Source of the DNA: Mucilaginibacter tolerans
GTDB lineage: Bacteria; Bacteroidota; Bacteroidia; Sphingobacteriales; Sphingobacteriaceae
DNA length: 48,350 nt
NCBI RefSeq assembly: GCF_030519375.1
Contig: NZ_JAUMKB010000027.1
Coordinates: 1 to 48,350, forward strand
Direction: 5' to 3'
Below the pieces are notes generated by a model. That model ran no database searches, was not told the DNA's origin, and saw only the letters and a program-made list of their open reading frames with translations. The position numbers were made by a program, and so were the translations under genes. Positions 35,043 to 43,568 of this stretch are shown here, piece by piece. Position 1 is the stretch's first letter. Each line of letters starts with the position of its first letter.

Positions 35043-35050
35043 CAAATATA
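35043..35050 (-). promoter_or_regulatory. -7 element of the nuo operon promoter
   Basis: The minus strand reads TATATTTG, followed by CACC and then the nuoA ATG. A TTG is placed 22 bases upstream, partly within the T-run of the preceding terminator. The predicted transcript start is at or next to the start codon. Confidence 0.55.
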
Positions 35051-35072
35051 GCAATGCGGAAATAATTATAAA

Positions 35073-35100
35073 CAAAAAAGCCTCCCGAATCCGGGAGGCC
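35073..35100 (-). terminator. Rho-independent terminator after the TPR gene
   Basis: GCCTCCCG (35080-35087) and CGGGAGGC (35092-35099) form an eight-pair GC-rich stem with a four-base loop, and a run of six T follows on the minus strand. It ends the exbB-to-TPR transcript immediately before the nuoA promoter. Confidence 0.9.
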
Positions 35101-35118
35101 TGCATTTTCTTTCTAAAA

Positions 35119-36876
35119 TTACTTGCTCTTACCGCCGCCTTTGCGTTTAAAGTAGTCCACCGCCGCTTTATTAGCCGGATCGATTTCCCTAGCTTTACCA
35201 AAATTTTCGGCCGCTTTAGCTTCATCTTTTTCTTTGAATTCGTAATAATTACCGAGATAATCATAAGCTTCGGTTAACTGATCTTTATCTGTCTGTGTAG
35301 CCGGAGGGCCTTTAGCAACAGCTGCGGCAATGAATTTTTCATACATTGGTTTACCTAAACCTTTTATGTTGTTCCTATCTGTTTCATGCATATCCGCTAT
35401 TCGAGCACGATACAGATAAGCAATAGCCGGAGTATTTGCACCTGCCTTTTGTGCTACATAGCTGAATGCTGAATCAGCTTTTACAAGTAACGCACTATCT
35501 GTTCTTGGGGCTTTAGGGTCCTTTATCCCTTTTGAACCTTGGATAACGAATCCAAAATAATAACCCATACCGGCATAGAAGTGGTCGGTTAGTTTAGCAT
35601 TACGTGATTTGGAAGCATAGATATCATAAGCTTCACCTGCTTCTTTAAATTTCTTTTTGGCAAAGTTGGATTTTGCTATATCTAGATAAACATCCACAAA
35701 GCTACTATCTAATTGCAAAGCCTTTTGCAAAGATTGAACACCTAAGGAATCTTGTCCGCTGGCTATTTGCGCACGGCCCAAATACAAATAGTCGCGAGGG
35801 ATGATACGTTTAGGGTCGGCTTTACTAATCCATGTATTTCCGGCGGTTATAGCAGCAGGATAATCTTTATTTTCTACTGCTGAATACAATACGTATCTGT
35901 TTGCTCTTAAATTAGAATTTGAGTTTTTAGCTATGTCACCAGCTACCTGCTGCAAGGTCTTGAAATCACCTGCGTTGATCAGGAAGTCTGCATAACGCAT
36001 TTGAGACTCAGGAGAATAGTCAGTTAAGCTGATATATTTTTTGTACTGCTCGGCAGCTTCTTTCACTTTTTCAGATGCTTTGCTGGGGTTGCTTTGTGCC
36101 CAACGCAAATCTGTCTCGGCCCATTCGCGATAAGCAGGGCCGTAATTAGGATCGATAGCCAAAGCTGCCTGGAATTGTTTTTCGGCATCTTCAAAGTTAT
36201 CGGCATATTTCCATAAAACACCCAAACCTACATTAGCTGCGGCTGACCTTGGGTCAAGAGTTTGAGCAGTTGACAAATTGGTGTAAGCATCATTACTTTT
36301 CAGTAATACTCGGTCAGCTTCACCCATTGTAATAAACAATTCGGGATCGTTTGATTGAGCAACGGCATTTTTGTCTTTGCCTTTTGTTGCACTTGCAGTG
36401 TTGCCTTTATTCAATATGTCAAGAGCTGCAGTAGCGTCGGCAGGAGCAACTTTGCCATTGGCATCGGGCAACAGGTAACCTTTTGCCATATACACGTAAG
36501 GTTTGCTGTCTTTACCGGCCAAAGTAGTGGCCTGTGCAAATTGAGCTGATGCTCCGCCCTTATCTTTATCCAGCCGGGCAACAATACCCAGCCCCACGTG
36601 ATTTAATGCTGAGTTTGCATTCACACCTAGTCCTTTTTGAAATACCGCTTTTGCGGAATCCGGGTAATCCTGCTTTATGTATACCCAACCCAGGTAAAAA
36701 TAATTTTCATCCTTGGTTGATTGAGTAACCACCAAATTTTTAAGCATTGATTTTGCTTTCTGGAATTGCTCCGCATCAATAGCTTTTTTCGCATCGGCAA
36801 GGCTCTGTCCGAACACCGATGTCCCCGTAAATACCAGGCCCAGTCCGGCTACAGCTATTTTACTGATAATCTTCAT
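35119..36876 (-). CDS. Exported TPR-repeat protein
   Basis: The 585-residue protein has a signal peptide (IISKIAVAGLGLVFTGTSVFGQ) and a mature chain of tetratricopeptide-like repeats. Examples are DENYFYLGWVYIKQDYPDSAKAVFQKGL, NFEDAEKQFQAALAIDPNYGPAYREWAE and a last repeat AYDYLGNYYEFKEKDEAKAAENFGKAREIDP. It is probably a periplasmic or outer-membrane scaffold. It is the last gene after exbB-exbD-exbD-tonB, a small membrane protein and a PstS-like lipoprotein, and a strong terminator follows. A partner role for the TonB module is inferred from context only. Confidence 0.9.
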   Translation of the reverse strand: MKIISKIAVAGLGLVFTGTSVFGQSLADAKKAIDAEQFQKAKSMLKNLVVTQSTKDENYFYLGWVYIKQDYPDSAKAVFQKGLGVNANSALNHVGLGIVARLDKDKGGASAQFAQATTLAGKDSKPYVYMAKGYLLPDANGKVAPADATAALDILNKGNTASATKGKDKNAVAQSNDPELFITMGEADRVLLKSNDAYTNLSTAQTLDPRSAAANVGLGVLWKYADNFEDAEKQFQAALAIDPNYGPAYREWAETDLRWAQSNPSKASEKVKEAAEQYKKYISLTDYSPESQMRYADFLINAGDFKTLQQVAGDIAKNSNSNLRANRYVLYSAVENKDYPAAITAGNTWISKADPKRIIPRDYLYLGRAQIASGQDSLGVQSLQKALQLDSSFVDVYLDIAKSNFAKKKFKEAGEAYDIYASKSRNAKLTDHFYAGMGYYFGFVIQGSKGIKDPKAPRTDSALLVKADSAFSYVAQKAGANTPAIAYLYRARIADMHETDRNNIKGLGKPMYEKFIAAAVAKGPPATQTDKDQLTEAYDYLGNYYEFKEKDEAKAAENFGKAREIDPANKAAVDYFKRKGGGKSK

Positions 36877-37054
36877 CTTGTTAATTAGTTTTTAATGGTA
36901 ATGTGGTGTGTAAGAATTGACGTACAAAACAATCATTCTTTATTGTATGGTATTATAATTTATTGTTTTCAATCCGTTGTATAAAATTGCATCATTTATA
37001 TTGATCTATGATACAAATGAAGGTTTAATATTCAATTATAACAGAAATGCAATA

Positions 37055-37975
37055 TTAAAGTTTATTACTATGAATTATAATATTTCTTTCCGGAATATTA
37101 ATCGGTAGCAGACCCGAACGCAATATGATGCGCTGTCCTTTATCACTTTCAATAAAGTGCTCAAATCCATACCCGAGCCCGGTTCTTCCGGTGCAGTTCA
37201 CGATATATAAATACCTAAACAGGGGGTATTGTTTCAAATAAAGTGTTTCCTGCGATGGCCTGAAATATGCATTTGACGCAGTCTTGCTATTCTCATCCCT
37301 TATCGCCAAAATCTTAACCTTTTTGGCCGCATCAGCATAATCGGGGTCGGGATCATTTATCCAGCTAAAGCCGGTAATCCCTATTGCATCGGGGTGTTTA
37401 CTAACATATTCAATCACCTCTTTATTTGATTTTAAAGCGTAAATATTCTTTTGCTTAAAATCTGACTGCCCGCTAAACTCTTTCAGATACCTCACCAAAC
37501 TTGAGCTCGGATTATCAAAAACGATGCTTCTGTCGGTTTTAGTTTGTCCGGCAAGCATTTTTTTTATGTCCCCAACCGTTATAGCTGTGTCGACAGATGC
37601 GCTATTTACAATAATGGCAATAGCATCAACAGCAAATTTCTTTACCAAAACAGGCAAATTATGTGCTTTTAGCGCATTACGTTCGTCATCCGTCAAGTCT
37701 CTTGATAAAAACCCAAATCTGGCACTATCGCCTGCTAACATCTTTACAACGTCGTTCTCCGGCTTGTAATACATCGTTGGCTTAGCCTTTGGGTTATCAT
37801 TTTTGAAAATATATAACTCCTGGTCTAAAATTGGTGCGAAGGATTCATCTGATACAAAAAGCGCCTCACCTGAGTTCTTTGTATCATTATAATTAGTTGG
37901 CCCGTTCTGTTTACAAGTTTGAAAAGCAAACAGAACAAGTAAACTCAAAATCAGTACTATGATCTTATTCTTCAT
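37055..37975 (-). CDS. PstS-like substrate-binding lipoprotein
   Basis: This 306-residue protein belongs to the phosphate-binding (PBP-like, PstS) fold: SGEALFVSDESFAPILDQEL, LAGDSARFGFLSRDLTDDE, KKFAVDAIAIIVNSASVD, and GITGFSWINDPD. The N terminus is a hydrophobic signal ending FAFQTCKQNG, so Cys21 is a likely lipidation site, although the residue before Cys is Thr. No pstC, pstA or pstB gene is nearby. It overlaps the small membrane gene by 11 bases and follows tonB, so it probably works with the TonB-ExbBD module and not with an ABC importer. What it binds is unknown. Confidence 0.85.
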   Translation of the reverse strand: MKNKIIVLILSLLVLFAFQTCKQNGPTNYNDTKNSGEALFVSDESFAPILDQELYIFKNDNPKAKPTMYYKPENDVVKMLAGDSARFGFLSRDLTDDERNALKAHNLPVLVKKFAVDAIAIIVNSASVDTAITVGDIKKMLAGQTKTDRSIVFDNPSSSLVRYLKEFSGQSDFKQKNIYALKSNKEVIEYVSKHPDAIGITGFSWINDPDPDYADAAKKVKILAIRDENSKTASNAYFRPSQETLYLKQYPLFRYLYIVNCTGRTGLGYGFEHFIESDKGQRIILRSGLLPINIPERNIIIHSNKL

Positions 37976-38204
37976 CCGATGGGTCTTTTTTAAACAGCCG
38001 GGAAAATCTCAATACACTGTATAACAATAGCAAGCCGCCGAGTGCCAATCTTTCTGTTTTAGACATATCCAGGTTTTCGATAAGCGGCTCATAAAACATG
38101 ATCATGAGTCCAAAGCTGACACAGGCAATAAGGGTGGCAACGCCCAAAATAAGCAAAAACCGCCTTTTGAGCGATTTTTGCCTAAGATTAAATTTATAAG
38201 GCAT
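37965..38204 (-). CDS. Small two-helix membrane protein between tonB and the PstS-like gene
   Basis: This 79-residue protein has a basic N terminus (KFNLRQKSLKRRF), two hydrophobic helices (LLILGVATLIACVSFGLMIMFY and LALGGLLLLYSVLRF) and a charged tail KKDPSDEE. I do not recognise the family. It starts eight bases after tonB and overlaps the next gene by 11 bases, so it is clearly part of the operon. Confidence 0.7.
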   Translation of the reverse strand: MPYKFNLRQKSLKRRFLLILGVATLIACVSFGLMIMFYEPLIENLDMSKTERLALGGLLLLYSVLRFSRLFKKDPSDEE

Positions 38205-38212
38205 CTGCCTGA

Positions 38213-39040
38213 TTATTGATCCTCAGTTTGTAATGTAAAGCTGATCGGCATGGTGTACTGAACACGAACCGGACGGCCATTTTGTATACCTGGTTTCCAT
38301 TTTGGCGAGTTTCTTAAAACGCGCATCGCTTCCTCATCGCAACCGCTGCCTATACCACGGGCAACTTTGATATCGGTAAGTGATCCGTCTTTCTCAACCA
38401 CAAAGGTTACAAATACTTTACCCTGAACGTTGTTTTCCTTTGCAACAGCAGGATAATGAATGTTATTTTGAAGGTATTTGTAAAATTTATCAATACCACC
38501 TGCAAATGAAGGTTCCTGCTCTACCGCAGTAAAGATCTTGTTCGGGTCTTCCTCAGTTACTTGCTTCACGTCCGAATTACCGACCGGTTCATCGATCTTG
38601 ATTTCAGCATTAGGGTCGCCCTTTACGGTTTTCTGACCAGGGTCAGCAACCTCAAGTTCTTTCACCGTTGGTGGTTGTTCCTTCACCTCATTGTCCGGTT
38701 TTACTACCGGAGGAGGGAATTTAACCTGGTCAACCTTTGGTTTTGGTGGTTCCGGTGGTGGCGGTGGTGGTTTTGTTTTGTCTAATGGTGGTGGTGGTTG
38801 TAAAACCACGTTGGTAATCTTCACCTTTTCTTTAGCTTTTGGAATAAAGCCGCTGATAAAGTTGAGGATAGTTTGGAATGAAATCAAAAACACAAATACA
38901 ATAATGCCGATAACCAAGGCCTTACTTGTATTTTTGGGGTTCTGCTTTCTTAGGTCATAAGCCCCATATGCTTTATTTCTGTCGGTAAAAACGACATCAA
39001 GCCATTCCGGTTTCAGTATATCTAACTTTGATCCTAGCAT
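38213..39040 (-). CDS. tonB: TonB-family energy transducer
   Basis: The 275-residue protein has a Bacteroidota-type cytoplasmic N terminus (WLDVVFTDRNKAYGAYDLRK), one membrane helix (about 44-66), a Pro-rich periplasmic linker (PPPPPLDKTKPPPPPPEPP) and a C-terminal TonB domain (about 185-275: NNIHYPAVAKENNVQGKVFVTFVVEKDG, then SPKWKPGIQNGRPVRVQYTMPI). TonB transmits the proton gradient to outer membrane receptors. Its place directly after exbB and two exbD genes makes this a dedicated complex. No TonB-dependent receptor is in the window. Confidence 0.95.
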   Translation of the reverse strand: MLGSKLDILKPEWLDVVFTDRNKAYGAYDLRKQNPKNTSKALVIGIIVFVFLISFQTILNFISGFIPKAKEKVKITNVVLQPPPPLDKTKPPPPPPEPPKPKVDQVKFPPPVVKPDNEVKEQPPTVKELEVADPGQKTVKGDPNAEIKIDEPVGNSDVKQVTEEDPNKIFTAVEQEPSFAGGIDKFYKYLQNNIHYPAVAKENNVQGKVFVTFVVEKDGSLTDIKVARGIGSGCDEEAMRVLRNSPKWKPGIQNGRPVRVQYTMPISFTLQTEDQ

Positions 39041-39078
39041 CTTGTTGGCTTTTAATTTTTAACGTGAAATAATATTTT

Positions 39079-39618
39079 TTAGTACAGCTGGTTGTCCTTA
39101 AGCATCTTTACTTCAGGTGCGGTAATTGCAACTACAGCGCGGCTTTGTATACCGGTAATATTGAGCTCGTCAAGAATATTTACAAAATCTTTGTAAGTGG
39201 ATTTGTCGCTTGCTTTAACCAATACGATCATATAATTATCCTTGCCTGCATGCGTTTCTTCAATTTTCTTATTGTTTTCAATAAGTGTTTTGCGAATGCC
39301 ATTTTTACCAAAGTTATCCACTGTAGGTGGCGTAGCACCCGGCGCTCCAACGTACCAGGCCAACTTATGGTTGCTCCCCAGGAGTACCGTCATTGTCCGG
39401 GACTCTGGTACCGGTAATTGCACGTCTTTTTTAGTTTTATCAGGCCAAAATGTATCCATTGCCTTGGGTTTGGCAAGGGTAGTGGCCATGATGAAGAATG
39501 TAATCAGTAAGAATGCAAGGTCAACCATTGCTGTAAGATCGATACGTGTAGACGCCTTCTTACTTCTTACCTTTCCGCCTTTTTTCCCTCCGCCCCCGGA
39601 GGTATCTAATTCTGCCAT
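39079..39618 (-). CDS. exbD: ExbD-type biopolymer transport protein (second copy)
   Basis: The 179-residue protein has a short basic, Gly/Lys-rich N terminus (GGGGKKGGKVRSKKAS), then the ExbD helix TRIDLTAMVDLAFLLITFFIMAT with the essential Asp, and a periplasmic domain. It shares the RIDxTAMxDxAFLLxTFF core with the first exbD copy but is otherwise different. The start is three bases after the first exbD. Two distinct ExbD proteins suggest a heterodimer in the ExbB pore. Confidence 0.94.
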   Translation of the reverse strand: MAELDTSGGGGKKGGKVRSKKASTRIDLTAMVDLAFLLITFFIMATTLAKPKAMDTFWPDKTKKDVQLPVPESRTMTVLLGSNHKLAWYVGAPGATPPTVDNFGKNGIRKTLIENNKKIEETHAGKDNYMIVLVKASDKSTYKDFVNILDELNITGIQSRAVVAITAPEVKMLKDNQLY

Positions 39619-39621
39619 TTC

Positions 39622-40233
39622 TTACTTACCTTGATTAAGTGCCGTTATTAAACTAAACTTATTAACTGCCTGTTTTTGCAACACATCAATTATTTTTCCA
39701 ATCTCAGGATAATTCTCATGTGAGTCGCCTTTTATAGCGAAACGCAGTTCCTTATTGTGAAGATTCTTGGTTACGATACGTGCTTCGTAAATCCAATTGA
39801 ACAATTCACTGTTGGTGGTTGTGTCAGTTGGGATGCCAGGCTGTGTGTATTTCTTTTTGTCTTCTGTGCTCAAAGCTAAATATTGCTTTAAAGTATTGAC
39901 AGGTACGCCGAAAGTTGGGATCAACGAAAACTTTTGTATCTCCTCAGGAGTAAAGTTCTGAGTATATTTTTTTCCCATCTCTTCAAGCAGCGACTTGCGC
40001 AGGTCAGTACCTTCTAATCCGAAGAACACTTTACCGTGACCTACTGTTATTGTAGCCATATCCACATCGGGTACGTTTACTTTAACACTGGCTCCGGGAA
40101 CGTCTACGCGCAGAGGGTCTTCCTGTTTTAATTTTGCTGTTAATATGAAAAAGGTAAGCAACAGAAACGCCACGTCGCACATGGCCGTCATGTCAATTGC
40201 TGTACTTTTTCTTGGAATCTTTATCCTCGCCAT
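39622..40233 (-). CDS. exbD: ExbD-type biopolymer transport protein (first copy)
   Basis: The 203-residue protein has the N-terminal ExbD helix STAIDMTAMCDVAFLLLTFFILTA with the conserved Asp and a periplasmic domain of about 150 residues. The domain has an insert (EEIQKFSLIPTFGVPVNTLKQYLALSTEDKKKY) compared with ordinary ExbD. It is paired with ExbB in proton-driven energisation of TonB. A stable hairpin in the 103-base gap separates it from exbB. Confidence 0.94.
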   Translation of the reverse strand: MARIKIPRKSTAIDMTAMCDVAFLLLTFFILTAKLKQEDPLRVDVPGASVKVNVPDVDMATITVGHGKVFFGLEGTDLRKSLLEEMGKKYTQNFTPEEIQKFSLIPTFGVPVNTLKQYLALSTEDKKKYTQPGIPTDTTTNSELFNWIYEARIVTKNLHNKELRFAIKGDSHENYPEIGKIIDVLQKQAVNKFSLITALNQGK

Positions 40234-40282
40234 AATTAATTTCTTTTAAAATATAATAGTGTGTTAGTATGATGATTAAACA

Positions 40283-40313
40283 CCCGTTCCGTTAATCAGG
40301 TTAACGGAACGGG
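40283..40313 (-). promoter_or_regulatory. Strong intercistronic hairpin between exbB and exbD
   Basis: CCCGTTCCGTTAA and TTAACGGAACGGG form a perfect 13-pair stem with a five-base loop. On the transcribed minus strand the T-run is before the hairpin and not after it, so it is not an ordinary terminator for exbB. It could protect the exbB 3' end or lower exbD expression relative to exbB. Confidence 0.7.
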
Positions 40314-40336
40314 AAAAAACTATCACTAAAATATTT

Positions 40337-41182
40337 TTATACCCTTTTTGCAGCGTGGGAAGCAGCAAACGTTTGTACAATGCTGAAACCTGTTTCGTCG
40401 ATAGCGTAAGTCAGCTTATCAATTTTTGATGTAAAATAGTTATACAACACGATTGATGAAGCAGATGTAGTAATACCCAGTGCTGTGTTGATCAAAGCTT
40501 CAGAGATGTTAGCTGAGAGTTGTGAGGTGTCAGGAGCGCCTGATGCAGACAATGTAGCGAATGCACCAATCATACCCACAACAGTACCTAACAGACCGCT
40601 CAGTGTTCCGATAGATACCAGGGTTGCGATGATGGTTAGGTTTTGCTCCAGCATTGGCATTTCCAATGAAGTTGCTTCTTCGATATCTTTCTGGATAGCC
40701 AGCGTTTTCTGATCGATGGTCAGTTCATTATCAGCTTCCATCTCGCGGTATTTCTTTAAACCGGATTTGATAACGTTAGCTACAGAACCTTTTTGTTTAT
40801 CGCATTCTGCATTAGCAGCATCGATATTACCTGCGTTAAGCAAAGAAACAATTTTTCTTACGAAAGAATCCATGCTGCCGGTGCCTGATGCTTTACCGAT
40901 CACGATAGCTCTTTCGATTGAAAATACAATTACCATCAATACGAATGACATAATCACCGGTACGATTGGACCTCCTTTGTGGATTGTACCGAAGATATCC
41001 TGCGGTAAACCATGTTCTACGTCACCACCTGCATAATGGCTCGGATTGCCCAATATGAATATGAAAATCAGGATGCCGACAATAATACAGATAGGAATCG
41101 CCAATACTGCAAACATGCCTGTTGCACTGCTTGAGCTCTCTTTTTTTACAGGAGTTGTTGGTTTTGTTGGTGCGGTTGCCAT
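40337..41182 (-). CDS. exbB: ExbB/TolQ/MotA-type proton channel protein
   Basis: The 281-residue protein has a Thr/Pro/Lys-rich N-terminal stretch, an extra N-terminal helix (FAVLAIPICIIVGILIFIFILG), and the MotA/TolQ/ExbB domain (about 120-270). The channel helices are NLTIIATLVSIGTLSGLLGTVVGMIGAF and ISEALINTALGITTSASSIVLYNYF. It forms the pentameric pore with ExbD inside and powers TonB. It is the first gene of the operon, preceded by a long AT-rich leader region. Confidence 0.94.
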   Translation of the reverse strand: MATAPTKPTTPVKKESSSSATGMFAVLAIPICIIVGILIFIFILGNPSHYAGGDVEHGLPQDIFGTIHKGGPIVPVIMSFVLMVIVFSIERAIVIGKASGTGSMDSFVRKIVSLLNAGNIDAANAECDKQKGSVANVIKSGLKKYREMEADNELTIDQKTLAIQKDIEEATSLEMPMLEQNLTIIATLVSIGTLSGLLGTVVGMIGAFATLSASGAPDTSQLSANISEALINTALGITTSASSIVLYNYFTSKIDKLTYAIDETGFSIVQTFAASHAAKRV

Positions 41183-41253
41183 TACTTTTAGATTTTAGTT
41201 TTAGTTTTTGTTTATATAAAGTTAATTAATGTGCGTGTATTAAAAGCGGATAA

Positions 41254-41261
41254 CAAAATTA
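41254..41261 (-). promoter_or_regulatory. Candidate -7 element of the exbB operon promoter
   Basis: The minus strand reads TAATTTTG (TAnnTTTG) 71 bases upstream of the exbB ATG. A T-rich stretch lies at the -33 distance. The rest of the 272-base gap between exbB and pckA holds the pckA terminator and otherwise AT-rich DNA. Confidence 0.35.
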
Positions 41262-41366
41262 GAATTTTACTTAAATAAAAAAACTTTTTCTGATAATCTT
41301 TATAATTATTTAATAGTCATTGGTGTTATTCACATGTAATTGGTGATTTACATAACGCCACCAAAC

Positions 41367-41399
41367 AAAAAAATTGTCTTTCTTACAGACAATTTTTTG
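41367..41399 (-). terminator. Rho-independent terminator after pckA
   Basis: AAAAAATTGTCT (41368-41379) and AGACAATTTTTT (41387-41398) form a 12-pair stem with a seven-base loop. On the minus strand the stem ends in a T-run, about 55 bases past the pckA stop. Confidence 0.8.
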
Positions 41400-41454
41400 C
41401 AATGAAAACTATTTTTTTTAATAATAGCAAGCAATCACCTATAAAAATATGTAA

Positions 41455-43059
41455 CTATACTGCGATAGTTACCCGGGGACCGGCACTTATGATGTCTGAA
41501 TTACTGTGATTTACATATTGTTCGAAGTTTTTAATAAATGCCATAGCCAAATTATTTGCTTTTTCGTCGTAATTGTATTTATCAGCCCAGGTATTACGCG
41601 GATTTAATATATAATCAGGAACATTCGGGCAGCTTACAGGCATATTCAGGTTAAATATAGGATGCTTTTTGTAATGTAAATGATCCAGTTGCCCGTTTAT
41701 GGCGGCGGTAATCATTGCGCGGGTATACTGCAGCTTCATCCTTTTCCCGGTGCCATATGGGCCGCCCGTCCAACCGGTATTTACCAGCCATACATTTACA
41801 TGATGCTCTTTTAGTTTATCTCCCAGCAATCTGGCGTACTCAACTGGGTTCAACGGTAAAAATGCCTGGCCAAAACACGCAGAAAAAGTGGTTTTGGGTT
41901 CATTTATACCGGCCTCAGTACCTGCAACTTTAGCTGTATAGCCCGAAATAAAGTAATACATAGCCTGCGCATCGGTCAATTTGGATATAGGAGGCAATAC
42001 CCCAAACGCATCGGCGGTTAAAAAGAAAATGTTTTTGGGCGACGCCCCCAATGAAGGAATCACCGCATTATTTACATAATACATTGGATAGGCTACGCGC
42101 GTATTTTCTGTTTTATCGATATTGGCAAAATTCACCTCACGCGTGCCATCATTGAAGTTGATATTCTCCAGCAATGCCCCAAACTTAATAGCGCTAAATA
42201 TCTGTGGCTCTTTTTCAGGCGTCAGATCGGCGCATTTGGCATAACACCCGCCTTCGAAGTTAAATATGGTATAATCGCTCCATCCGTGTTCATCATCTCC
42301 TATCAGGCTGCGTTCCGGATCAGCCGACAGCGTGGTTTTTCCGGTGCCGGACAATCCGAAAAATATAGCGGTATCGCCTTTAGCCCCTGTGTTTGCCGAG
42401 CAATGCATAGAAAGCACCTTCTTTTCGTGCGGCAAAACAAAGTTCAAAACAGAAAATATTCCTTTCTTAATCTCGCCTGTATATCCCGTCCCTCCTATCA
42501 GGACAATTTTCTTGCTGAAATTCAAAATAGAAAAGTTATGCTGACGGGTGCCGTCAGTAGCAGGATCAGCCTTAAAGCCGGGCGCGGCTATTACTGTCCA
42601 TTCAGGTTTTGATGTAGGGTTGGCCACCTCGGGTCGACGGAATAGGTGGTGTACAAAGAGGTTCTGATAGGCAGTCTCTGTTATTACTCTTATATCTATA
42701 TGATATTTCTCATTTGCACAAGCCGATGAGTCGCGCACAAATATTTCACCTTCACTCAGATAGTCAGTTACTTTTTTGTAAAGTGCATCGAATTTTTTGC
42801 TATCGAATTTGATATTCACCTCGCCCCACCAAACGGTATCGCGGGTTATATCATCCTCAACAATGAATCTGTCTTTAGGCGAACGGCCTGTGAATTCGCC
42901 GGTGTCAATTGCCAGTGCACCTGTATCTGACAGCACGCCCTCGCGCCTCAATAAGGCAGCCTCAACAAGCTCGGCCGGCGTTAACTGATATAAAACAGTA
43001 TTCGCCCGACCCAGGTTCAAGTAACCCAGGTCAGGTAGGTTTTTAGAAGCATTCCTCAT
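41455..43059 (-). CDS. pckA: ATP-dependent phosphoenolpyruvate carboxykinase
   Basis: The 534-residue enzyme converts oxaloacetate and ATP to PEP, CO2 and ADP, the entry to gluconeogenesis. Motifs are TGRSPKDRFIV, HCSANTGAKGDTAIFFGLSGTGKTTLSADP (P-loop and kinase-1a), IGDDEHGWSD (metal Asp pair) and NTGWTGGPYGTGKRM. A frame extends to a TTG at 43086, but that codon lies inside the TATTTTTG -7 element, so the ATG at 43059 is the start (MRNASKNLPDLG). A terminator follows and the gene appears monocistronic. Confidence 0.97.
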   Translation of the reverse strand: MRNASKNLPDLGYLNLGRANTVLYQLTPAELVEAALLRREGVLSDTGALAIDTGEFTGRSPKDRFIVEDDITRDTVWWGEVNIKFDSKKFDALYKKVTDYLSEGEIFVRDSSACANEKYHIDIRVITETAYQNLFVHHLFRRPEVANPTSKPEWTVIAAPGFKADPATDGTRQHNFSILNFSKKIVLIGGTGYTGEIKKGIFSVLNFVLPHEKKVLSMHCSANTGAKGDTAIFFGLSGTGKTTLSADPERSLIGDDEHGWSDYTIFNFEGGCYAKCADLTPEKEPQIFSAIKFGALLENINFNDGTREVNFANIDKTENTRVAYPMYYVNNAVIPSLGASPKNIFFLTADAFGVLPPISKLTDAQAMYYFISGYTAKVAGTEAGINEPKTTFSACFGQAFLPLNPVEYARLLGDKLKEHHVNVWLVNTGWTGGPYGTGKRMKLQYTRAMITAAINGQLDHLHYKKHPIFNLNMPVSCPNVPDYILNPRNTWADKYNYDEKANNLAMAFIKNFEQYVNHSNSDIISAGPRVTIAV

Positions 43060-43083
43060 TAAAATAGGTATAATTGGTTTATG

Positions 43084-43091
43084 CAAAAATA
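43084..43091 (-). promoter_or_regulatory. pckA promoter, -7 element with matching -33
   Basis: The minus strand reads TATTTTTG with TTG exactly 21 bases upstream (-33 element around 43113-43115). This is the best complete match to the Bacteroidota promoter pattern in the window. It leaves a leader of about 20 bases to the ATG at 43059. Confidence 0.6.
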
Positions 43092-43213
43092 CCGCTTTTA
43101 AAAAGCAAAAACCAAGAAAATTTTAAGATTTATTTACATTATGTAAATTTTACACTTATGTAAATTATTGATTTAAAGCAATTTAAAACTTTACTTTGAA
43201 AAATGTCAATACA

Positions 43214-43555
43214 CTAACCACCTGCTTTTTTAACCTTATATCCGTCGGCTTGTAATAAAGTCAGCACCCTGTCACGGAAGTCGCCCTGGATCAATATCTC
43301 GCCGTTTTTTACAGCCCCACCCACGCCGCATTTAGATTTTAATTGCTTGCCGATTATCTCCAAATCAGCTTCCTTACCTACAAAGCCCACAATGCGGGTA
43401 ACTACCTTGCCACCGCCTTTCCGGTCAAGATGTATTCTTAGATCCTGTTGCTGTGGCGGCAGGGTTGATGCCGCATATCCGGTATCACCATTGTATTGAT
43501 AGTCGGAATCTGTAGAATAAACGATCCCCGAAAAGTCTTTGAATTTTTTTGACAT
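43214..43555 (-). CDS. SUI1/eIF1-like translation factor (YciH type)
   Basis: The 113-residue protein has a variable N-terminal half (FSGIVYSTDSDYQY) and a SUI1 domain (about 40-113) with LRIHLDRKGGGKVVTRIVGFVG and LKSKCGVGGAVKNGEILIQGDFRDRV. The KCGVGG(A/T) and IQGD motifs are hallmarks of eIF1/YciH. Bacterial YciH can bind the ribosome and is linked to start-codon discrimination or stress repression in E. coli, but the role here is not known. It is flanked by phrase-type repeats. Confidence 0.9.
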   Translation of the reverse strand: MSKKFKDFSGIVYSTDSDYQYNGDTGYAASTLPPQQQDLRIHLDRKGGGKVVTRIVGFVGKEADLEIIGKQLKSKCGVGGAVKNGEILIQGDFRDRVLTLLQADGYKVKKAGG

Positions 43556-43568
43556 AACTGTTGATTAA

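Noticed and set aside
37055..37975. Phosphate ABC transporter operon
   Set aside because: Only a PstS-like protein is present; no permease, ATPase or phoU gene is nearby.
43084..43086. TTG start giving a longer PEP carboxykinase
   Set aside because: It falls within the best promoter match of the window; the ATG at 43059 fits the family.
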